A stretch of 5,077 bases of DNA, taken from NCBI GenBank assembly GCA_004211235.1, contig SEEY01000342.1:1-5077 (forward strand), written 5' to 3'. The position numbers and the translations under genes were made by a program. The notes beneath the pieces are model-generated. The model was not told the DNA's origin. It did not search any database and saw nothing but the letters and a program-made list of their open reading frames with translations. This document shows positions 1 through 5,077 of this stretch, in pieces. Every line of letters begins with the position of its first letter. The stretch's first letter is position 1. Source of the stretch: Rubrivivax sp. Lineage in GTDB: Bacteria; Pseudomonadota; Gammaproteobacteria; Burkholderiales; Burkholderiaceae.

Positions 1-1
1 G

Positions 2-1084
2 GAGCGCGCCGAGAACCTGATGATCGTCGACCTGCTGCGCAACGACCTGAGCCGGGTCGCGCAGCTGGGCACCGTGCGCGTGCCGCGGCTGTTCGAGCTG
101 CATGCGCTGCCGACGGTCTGGCAGATGACGTCCACCATCACCGCGGTCAGCCGCCCGGGCCTGACGCTGGCGGCCGTTTTCGCGGCGCTCTTCCCCTGCG
201 GCTCGGTGACCGGCGCACCCAAGGTGAGGGCGATGCAGGTGATCCGCGAGCTGGAGGGCTCGCCGCGAGGCTGGTATTGCGGCGCGCTGGGCTTGATCCA
301 GCCCGGGGGTGTGGCGACCTTCAACGTGCCGATCCGCACCGTCGAGTTCGGCGGCGACACGCTCACCTGCGGCATCGGCAGCGCCATCACGCTGGACAGC
401 GAACCCGATGCCGAGACGGCCGAGTGGCGGGCCAAGGCGCGCTTCCTGGCCCGTGCCGAGGCGCCGGTGCAGGCGCTGGAGACGCTGCGGCTGGAGAACG
501 GCGTGGCCATGCGCGGCGAGGCCCATCTGGCGCGCATGCAGCGGACCGCGCGCCACTTCGGCCTGCGCTTCTCGCTGGCCGAGGCGCGGGTGTACCTGTC
601 TGGCATCGCCGACACGCACGCCGACGGCAGCTGGCGGCTGCGGCTGACCTGCGCGGCCGACGGGCGCTTCGAGCACACGCTCGCCGGCTTCACGCCCATC
701 GCCGGACCGGTGCGCCTCGTGCTGGCCGACCGGCCGGTGCCGACGCGGGGCCCGCGCGCCGAGTTCCTCGCCCACAAGACGACGCGCCGCGAGCTGTACG
801 CCTTCGACAAGCCGGCCGACGCCTTCGACGTGATCTTGTGGAACGAGGCCGGCGAGCTGACCGAATGCAGCTTCGGCAACCTCGCGCTGCGGCTCGACGG
901 CCAGTGGCTGACGCCACCGCTGGCCGTCGGCCTGCTGCCCGGCGTGCTGCGCGCCGAGCTGCTGGCGCAGGGGCGCATCCACGAAGCGCGGCTGACGCGA
1001 GACGACCTGGCGCGGGCGCAGGGCCTGGCGTTCTTCAACAGCCTGCGCGGCTGGCTGGCCGCCGAACACGCAGGGCTTGCGTAA
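2..1084 (+). CDS. pabB: Fused aminodeoxychorismate synthase component I / 4-amino-4-deoxychorismate lyase, C-terminal part (5' end outside window)
   Basis: This is the C-terminal part of a bifunctional p-aminobenzoate enzyme of folate synthesis, acting in the cytoplasm. PabB aminates chorismate; the PabC-type domain is a PLP lyase that releases p-aminobenzoate. The frame is open from base 2 (ERAENLMIVDLLRNDLSRV), so the ATG at 20 is internal, not a start. The PabB part shows the chorismate-binding signatures GSVTGAPK (about bases 200-225) and CGIGSAITLDSEPDAETAEW (about 368-427). From about base 470 (APVQALETLRLENG) a class IV aminotransferase domain follows: AHKTTRRELYA with the probable PLP lysine at codon 776-778, then NEAGELTECSFGNLAL, TPPLAVGLLPGVLR and a terminal FFNSLRGW. 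The PabB-PabC order is a known natural fusion. No terminator is seen after the stop, which overlaps the -35 box of the next promoter. Family assignment is secure; only the upstream extent is unknown. Confidence 0.93.
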   Translation, partial: ERAENLMIVDLLRNDLSRVAQLGTVRVPRLFELHALPTVWQMTSTITAVSRPGLTLAAVFAALFPCGSVTGAPKVRAMQVIRELEGSPRGWYCGALGLIQPGGVATFNVPIRTVEFGGDTLTCGIGSAITLDSEPDAETAEWRAKARFLARAEAPVQALETLRLENGVAMRGEAHLARMQRTARHFGLRFSLAEARVYLSGIADTHADGSWRLRLTCAADGRFEHTLAGFTPIAGPVRLVLADRPVPTRGPRAEFLAHKTTRRELYAFDKPADAFDVILWNEAGELTECSFGNLALRLDGQWLTPPLAVGLLPGVLRAELLAQGRIHEARLTRDDLARAQGLAFFNSLRGWLAAEHAGLA

Positions 1085-1106
1085 AAACCCTGACGCGGTC
1101 TACAAT
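1077..1106 (+). promoter_or_regulatory. Probable sigma70 promoter for the DEAD-box helicase
   Basis: TTGCGT (1077-1082) and TACAAT (1101-1106) are separated by 18 bp. Each matches the sigma70 consensus at four or five of six positions. The -35 box overlaps the last codons and stop of the pabBC gene. Transcription would start near 1112-1114 and leave a leader of roughly 290 nt before the helicase ATG at 1400. This is inferred from sequence only. Confidence 0.6.
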
Positions 1107-1399
1107 CGCGGCTTCGCCTGGAGGCCAAATCCAGGTGTTACACGTCTCCTCTGACCTCGTTCGATCACATCGCAATTCAAGCGGGCGTCGAACTCCGAAC
1201 ACGGATCGGTCGGCGGCGATGAAGCCGTCGCTTTGACTGACTGTTCCCCCGCGCCGCACCCGGGCTGCTGTAACAAGCCCGAGCCGCACGACGCGAGCTG
1301 ATCTATCTCCCAGCGACTTATGTGATTCCGAAGGGCTGACCTATGCCCTTCGGCGCTGCGCTTTTGCCTGCGTGGTGTGAACGACAACGAAAGAACGAG
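1107..1399 (+). promoter_or_regulatory. Long structured 5' leader of the helicase gene, no coding region seen
   Basis: I see no convincing gene in this stretch of about 290 bases between the pabBC stop and the helicase start. It contains four local hairpins. 1115-1122 pairs with 1130-1137 (8 bp with one G-U, 7-nt loop). 1211-1217 pairs with 1224-1230 (7 bp with one G-U, 6-nt loop). 1261-1266 pairs with 1276-1281 (6 bp, 9-nt loop). 1328-1336 pairs with 1345-1353 (9 bp, perfect, 8-nt loop). None is directly followed by a clear U-tract, although CTTTTG occurs at about 1359-1364 after the last one. Long structured leaders are known upstream of some RNA helicase and cold-shock genes, where they act in temperature or autoregulatory control. 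Such a role here is inference. No known riboswitch was recognised. Confidence 0.45.
1328..1353 (+). other. Perfect 9-bp hairpin in the helicase leader
   Basis: CCGAAGGGC (1328-1336) and GCCCTTCGG (1345-1353) are exact reverse complements with loop TGACCTAT. The structure ends 46 nt before the helicase ATG. Its right arm begins inside the in-frame ATG at 1343, which argues against that ATG as the start codon. It could be an attenuator or a stability element; sequence alone does not decide. Confidence 0.5.
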
Positions 1400-2612
<1,213 letters not shown>

Positions 2613-2638
<26 letters not shown>

Positions 2639-2873
2639 CGACCGTGGTTTCGCGCCGCGTCAGGACGAGCGTGGCTTTGCCCCGCGCGATGACCGTGGTT
2701 TCCAGCCGCGTGACGAGCGCAGCTTCGCGCCGCGCCAGGACGACCGTGGCTTCCAGCCGCGCGGTGATTTCCAACCGCGTGGTGACCGCCCGTTCAACGC
2801 CGGTGGTGCCAAGCCCTCCTTCGGCGGCAAGCCCGGTTTCGGTGGCCCGCGCAAGGGCGGCTTCGGTCGCTGA
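2613..2873 (+). pseudogene. Detached C-terminal repeat tail of the DEAD-box helicase
   Basis: This frame holds the C-terminal tail the helicase should have. It is a low-complexity, charged series of imperfect units of 6-9 residues: GFQPRDDR, GFAPRQDER, GFAPRDDR, GFQPRDER, SFAPRQDDR, GFQPRG, DFQPRGD. A Gly/Lys/Phe end follows (KPSFGGKPGFGGPRKGGFGR). Arg- and Gly-rich tails of this kind are common in DEAD-box helicases and are thought to hold RNA non-specifically. The frame opens at a TTG (2613) inside the palindrome's right arm, but nothing supports translation starting there: no ribosome-binding site or family-like N-terminus is visible. It should be read as the continuation of the gene at 1400, separated by the 43-nt fold-back. 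Residues encoded before about 2625 come from the palindrome copy. If the inverted repeat is an artefact, the real gene runs 1400-2873. Confidence 0.8.
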
Positions 2874-2899
2874 CTTGTCAGCCCCTCGCCCAGTCTTGC

Positions 2900-3006
2900 G
2901 CTGCTGACGCGCGCAGCCTGGTCGGTCCCCCGAGGGGACGGCGATGCTCGCGGCATTGAGCCGCAAGCACATCGCCAGTGGGCCGGCTTGGGAGCGGCCC
3001 GGCGCT
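2900..3006. repeat. Hairpin-rich dispersed repeat element, intergenic copy
   Basis: This stretch of the helicase 3' region is made of palindromes. GTCCCC (2925-2930) pairs with GGGGAC (2934-2939). 2940-2976 forms an imperfect hairpin of about 14 pairs around the loop ATTGA (2955-2959). GCTGC (2900-2904) pairs with GCAGC (2913-2917). The end at 2987-3005 is an exact inverted match of 19 bp to 4388-4406 in the epimerase/isomerase gene, which also carries a CCCC/GGGG palindrome. I recall similar elements being abundant between genes in Burkholderiales, which I cannot verify here. The outer boundaries are approximate. Confidence 0.6.
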
Positions 3007-3008
3007 CG

Positions 3009-3029
3009 GCCCGCATTTGAGATGCGGGT
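3009..3029 (+). other. Small hairpin between repeat element and terminator
   Basis: CCCGCAT (3010-3016) and ATGCGGG (3022-3028) are exact reverse complements with loop TTGAG, and an outer G-U pair is possible. No T-run follows, so this alone is not an intrinsic terminator. It may protect the 3' end of the helicase message or belong to the repeat element. Confidence 0.4.
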
Positions 3030-3040
3030 GGGTTGAAACG

Positions 3041-3066
3041 AAAAGCGGGCCTCGGCCCGCTTTTTT
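3041..3066. terminator. Bidirectional intrinsic terminator between convergent genes
   Basis: The stem 3041-3050 pairs with 3055-3064 (AAAAGCGGGC with GCCCGCTTTT), with tetraloop CTCG and a plus-strand run TTTTTT (3061-3066). The A-tract on the left arm gives TTTT on the minus strand. The hairpin therefore fits as terminator both for the plus-strand helicase and for the minus-strand GH5 gene, whose stop codon lies only about 10 bases away. Confidence 0.9.
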
Positions 3067-3075
3067 AGTCCAGCG

Positions 3076-4080
3076 TCACTTCAGATAGGGCTGCAGCCAG
3101 CGCATCTGCGGCTTTTCCTTGCCGTCCTTGCCTGGCTCCAGCGACAGAAAGTAGTCGCCCCAGTTCGGGCCGCCGGCCCACCACAGCCAGCCGTCCCAGA
3201 CGTCGGCATTGGCCTGCAGGTGCTGCAGCGCGCCGGCCACCGCCTGCTCGCAGACGGCGTTTGCGCCGCCACCCAGCTCACCCAGGATCGCGCGCTTCTT
3301 GTTGGCCTTGAGCCAGGCAGTGAAGCGCTGCAGGCGCTCGACGCCGATCTGAGGGCTGACGCACTCGGCGTTCGTGCCGGAGCCGTCCTTGTCGAAGTAC
3401 TGGTGCACCTCGTACACCATGTTGTTGAGCGGGTCGCTGACCTTGTCCATGACCTCTGCATTGGGCGTGCCGTACCAGGTGGTCTCGAACCAGCTCCAGG
3501 CGCCGGTGTAGCCGTTGCCGGGCAGCGTGATGAGGTTGGTGGCACCGGTGGCGCGGATGGCGTCGACCGCGACCTGGGCGGCCTGGCCCCAGGTTTCGGT
3601 GGGCATGTTGCGCGGCTCGTTGACGAGGCCGAACTGCACCTGGGCGTTGCCCTTGAATTGCAGCGCCAGCCGGCGCCAGAAGTCGGCGAAGGCGGCGATG
3701 GGTACCTCGGGCTTGCCGATGTGCGCCTCCTTGTAGGCGGCGTAGTTGTGCGGGTCGAGCAGCACATGCAGGCCACGGGCGGTGGTGCCGTCGACGAACT
3801 CGCGCAGACGGCCGAGTTCGGTCGGGTCCAGCTCACCGTTGAGCGTCGGCTGCAGGCGCTCCCAGCGGAAGCCGATGCGCATGACGTTCATGCCCTTGGC
3901 CTGGTAGTAGGCCGTGCTGGCCACCGTCGGGTAGACGTAGTCCTTGCCGTAGACGCCGGGGAAGGGCAGCTTCTCGCCCCATTCGGCGCTGGACAGGCTG
4001 ATGCCGCGCCATTTGAGCGGCGCCGCAGTGGCAGCGGCTGCGGCGGCGAGCAGGGCGATGCAGGGCAATTGCTTCTTCAT
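3076..4080 (-). CDS. Secreted glycoside hydrolase family 5 enzyme, endoglucanase-like (subfamily 5 type)
   Basis: This 334-residue secreted beta-glycanase probably cleaves beta-1,4-glucan or a mixed glucan. The N-terminus MKKQLPCIALLAAAAAATAA is a Sec signal peptide (Lys-rich start, Leu/Ala core) with likely cleavage after Ala19 or Ala20. Family 5 landmarks follow in order: MRIGFRWERLQP, LLDPHNYAAY, NEP with the probable acid/base Glu155, VYEVHQYFDKDGSGTNAECV with His226, ILGELGG with the probable nucleophile Glu268, and GWLWWAGGPNWGDYF near the end. The HQYFDKDGSGTNAECV block is typical of GH5_5 endoglucanases such as fungal Cel5A. There is only a catalytic domain, with no cellulose-binding module or linker. 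The ATG at 4080 is chosen for the signal peptide and the AAGGA ribosome-binding site (4091-4087, 6-nt spacer). The frame is open upstream to 4461, but that part is out of frame with the upstream enzyme and is not family-like. Specificity within GH5 is inferred. Confidence 0.93.
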   Translation of the reverse strand: MKKQLPCIALLAAAAAATAAPLKWRGISLSSAEWGEKLPFPGVYGKDYVYPTVASTAYYQAKGMNVMRIGFRWERLQPTLNGELDPTELGRLREFVDGTTARGLHVLLDPHNYAAYKEAHIGKPEVPIAAFADFWRRLALQFKGNAQVQFGLVNEPRNMPTETWGQAAQVAVDAIRATGATNLITLPGNGYTGAWSWFETTWYGTPNAEVMDKVSDPLNNMVYEVHQYFDKDGSGTNAECVSPQIGVERLQRFTAWLKANKKRAILGELGGGANAVCEQAVAGALQHLQANADVWDGWLWWAGGPNWGDYFLSLEPGKDGKEKPQMRWLQPYLK

Positions 4081-4091
4081 GAGGCGTCCTT
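4077..4091 (-). promoter_or_regulatory. ATGA stop/start overlap with ribosome-binding site, translational coupling
   Basis: The stop TGA of the epimerase/isomerase gene (4079-4077) overlaps the GH5 start ATG (4080-4078) in the sequence ATGA. A ribosome-binding site AAGGA (4091-4087) lies inside the upstream gene. This layout normally means one message and coupled translation, so the two genes very probably form an operon. Confidence 0.85.
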
Positions 4092-4997
4092 GGCCGGAGG
4101 TTGGATGCCGAGGGCGGCCAGCACGTCCTGGCAGGCCCCCATCGTGTGGTAATCGGTCTTGCCGGCGGGGCTCTTCTCGTCGGTGACCTTGCGGTTGTCG
4201 GGCGCCAGGATGCGGTACCAGGCGCCATGCTCGTGGTCGACGAAGTGCTGCCAGGCGTAGGCCCAGATCCGGTCGTACCACTGCCAGTAGGCGTTGTCGC
4301 CGGTGCGCACGGCCAGCCAGGCGGCGGCGGCCAGGCTTTCGGCCTGGACCCAGAAATACTTGTCGGCGTCGCAGACCTCCATGTCGGGCGCCGGGCCGCT
4401 CCCAAGGCCGACATGTCCCCCCTGGGGGGACGACTGCGTACCCGCAGGCGGGGGGCTCCACGAAGCGTCGGGCGCAAAGCCGTAGACGAGGCCGCCGTGC
4501 GTCGCGTCCCAGCCGCGTTGCATGGCGGTGTCGAAGAAGCGGCGTGCCGTCGGGACCAGCCAGTCGGGGGCCGCGTCACCCAGGCGGCGCTCCAGCATCA
4601 GCAGCAGCTTGGCCCATTCGGTGAGGTGGCCGGTCTGGAAGCCCCAGGGCCGGAAGATGTTGGTCTTGTCGTCGCGGTTGTAGTCCCAGTCGGGCGTCCA
4701 GTCGGTCTTGTAGTGTTCCCAGACGAGGCCGTCCGCGAGGGCGGCCTGGCGTTGGGCGATGGACGTGGCGAGAGTCAACGCACGGTCGAGGTAGCGGGCC
4801 TCGCCACTGGCGGCGTGGGCGGCCAGCATGGCTTCGCAGGCGTGCATGTTGGCGTTCTGGCCGCGGTAGGGGCCGACCTGCCAGTCGGGCGTCGCCTCGT
4901 CGGCGTAGAGGCCGTGGGCCGGCTCCCAGAAGCGTTGCTCCATCAGCTCAAAGGTCGCGGCAATGCCGTCTCGTGCGCCCTGCACGCCAGCCTCGGC
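4077..4997 (-). CDS. AGE-family sugar 2-epimerase / mannose isomerase-like enzyme, 5' end missing, with in-frame repeat insertion
   Basis: This is a partial member of the N-acylglucosamine 2-epimerase superfamily ((alpha/alpha)6 barrel), which interconverts sugars such as mannose/fructose, GlcNAc/ManNAc or cellobiose epimers. Family blocks visible in order: YRGQNANMHACEAMLAA, VWEHYKTDWTPDWDYNRDD, IFRPWGFQTGHLTEWAKLL, HGGLVYGF, CDADKYFWVQAES, WQWYDRIWAY, HGAWYRIL, and SPAGKTDYHTMGAC with a likely catalytic His (codon 4148-4146). The overall pattern is closest to the mannose-isomerase-like branch; substrate is not proven. About 278 residues are family sequence; members have about 400, so the N-terminus is lost. 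The frame stays open to 5072, but bases 4998-5077 are a fold-back copy, so those residues (MGRLPEALLHQLKGRG...) are spurious. Between HGGLVYGFAPD and MEVCDADKYFW lies a 28-residue Pro/Gly/Ser-rich insertion. No signal peptide can be judged. Confidence 0.88.
   Translation of the reverse strand, partial: AEAGVQGARDGIAATFELMEQRFWEPAHGLYADEATPDWQVGPYRGQNANMHACEAMLAAHAASGEARYLDRALTLATSIAQRQAALADGLVWEHYKTDWTPDWDYNRDDKTNIFRPWGFQTGHLTEWAKLLLMLERRLGDAAPDWLVPTARRFFDTAMQRGWDATHGGLVYGFAPDASWSPPPAGTQSSPQGGHVGLGSGPAPDMEVCDADKYFWVQAESLAAAAWLAVRTGDNAYWQWYDRIWAYAWQHFVDHEHGAWYRILAPDNRKVTDEKSPAGKTDYHTMGACQDVLAALGIQPPAKDAS
4383..4475. repeat. 84-bp in-frame insertion of a dispersed repeat, flanked by 9-bp direct repeats
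   Basis: GTCGGGCGC occurs at 4383-4391 and again at 4467-4475, exactly 84 bp (28 codons) apart. Both copies are read as Ala-Pro-Asp in the minus-strand gene. Taking out 84 bp restores GFAPDMEVCDADKYFW, which fits the family. The segment between carries TCCCCCC/GGGGGGA (about 4416-4429), a second GC-rich palindromic part (CCCGC at 4441-4445, GCGGG at 4448-4452), and GCGCCGGGCCGCTCCCAAG (4388-4406), which recurs inverted at 2987-3005. The direct repeats look like a target-site duplication, or they may be part of the element. The insert has no stop codon in this frame. Confidence 0.75.
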
Positions 4998-5077
4998 GGC
5001 GTGCAGGGCGCACGAGACGGCATTGCCGCGACCTTTGAGCTGATGGAGCAACGCTTCTGGGAGCCGGCCCACGGCCT
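4909..5077. repeat. Perfect 80-bp inverted repeat with 9-nt loop running to the window end
   Basis: Bases 4909-4988 and 4998-5077 are exact reverse complements around the loop AGCCTCGGC (4989-4997). The left arm is genuine epimerase/isomerase coding sequence on the minus strand (FELMEQRFWEPAHGLY). The right arm repeats it backwards and stops exactly at the last base of the window, so the arms may be longer. No biological element of this form is expected inside a metabolic gene. It most likely reflects a fold-back chimera or contig-end artefact. Confidence 0.95.

Noticed and set aside
1115..1137. The first leader hairpin as terminator of the pabBC gene.
   Set aside because: No T-run follows it, and it sits at the expected 5' end of the helicase transcript.
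277..1236. A 319-residue plus-strand frame overlapping the pabBC gene.
   Set aside because: It has Arg/Ala-rich shadow composition, and the overlapping frame has clear PabB and PabC motifs.
1343..1399. Earlier in-frame ATG for the helicase, adding 19 residues.
   Set aside because: The added residues (MPFGAALLPAWCERQRKNE) are not helicase-like, and the ATG lies in the 9-bp leader hairpin. MSFDTLGL at 1400 is the typical N-terminus.
3220..4152. A 310-residue plus-strand frame opposite the GH5 gene.
   Set aside because: It is an antisense shadow; the minus strand shows both GH5 catalytic motifs and a signal peptide.
4081..4461. N-terminal extension of the GH5 frame up to 4461.
   Set aside because: It lies within the epimerase/isomerase coding region in another frame, and the start at 4080 has a ribosome-binding site and a signal peptide.
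4998..5072. N-terminus MGRLPEALLHQLKGRG with a start at 5072 for the epimerase/isomerase.
   Set aside because: These bases are the inverted copy of the gene's own codons in the 80-bp fold-back, so the start and residues are spurious.

Overview
The window is GC-rich throughout, with strong G/C preference at third codon positions. Its gene content and protein style suggest a betaproteobacterium, probably Burkholderiales (the Rubrivivax/Leptothrix/Roseateles/Comamonadaceae neighbourhood). That placement rests on sequence style and recall, not on a search. Both outer genes are cut by the window ends, so this looks like a short contig.

Layout. (1) Positions 2-1084, plus strand: the C-terminal part of a fused p-aminobenzoate enzyme (PabB chorismate-binding domain plus PabC class IV aminotransferase domain). 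(2) Positions 1077-1399: a sigma70-type promoter and a leader of about 290 nt with four short hairpins. (3) Positions 1400-2638, plus strand: a DEAD-box RNA helicase with all core motifs. Its Arg/Phe/Asp-rich repeat tail (to 2873) is now in another frame, because a perfect 39-bp inverted repeat (2549-2630) sits at the join. (4) Positions 2874-3075: a hairpin-rich dispersed repeat, a second hairpin and a terminator usable from both sides. (5) Minus strand: an AGE-family sugar epimerase/isomerase (5' end missing) followed, with a 4-base ATGA overlap, by a secreted GH5 endoglucanase-type enzyme (4080-3076).

The epimerase/isomerase and the GH5 enzyme look like one operon for plant beta-glycan use: one exported enzyme to cut polysaccharide and one enzyme to interconvert a released sugar. 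The helicase faces them and shares the terminator. The pabBC fusion belongs to folate synthesis and has no evident link to either.

The points most worth a second look are these. An 84-bp in-frame insertion in the epimerase/isomerase gene is flanked by 9-bp direct repeats and carries a 19-bp sequence shared with the intergenic repeat downstream of the helicase, so a dispersed repeat appears to have become protein-coding. There are also two perfect fold-back palindromes with very short loops: the 39-bp one that breaks the helicase, and one with 80-bp arms that runs into the window end. Two such structures in 5 kb suggest amplification or assembly chimeras, although a real template-switch mutation in the helicase is not excluded. 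No wholly new multi-gene system is visible.
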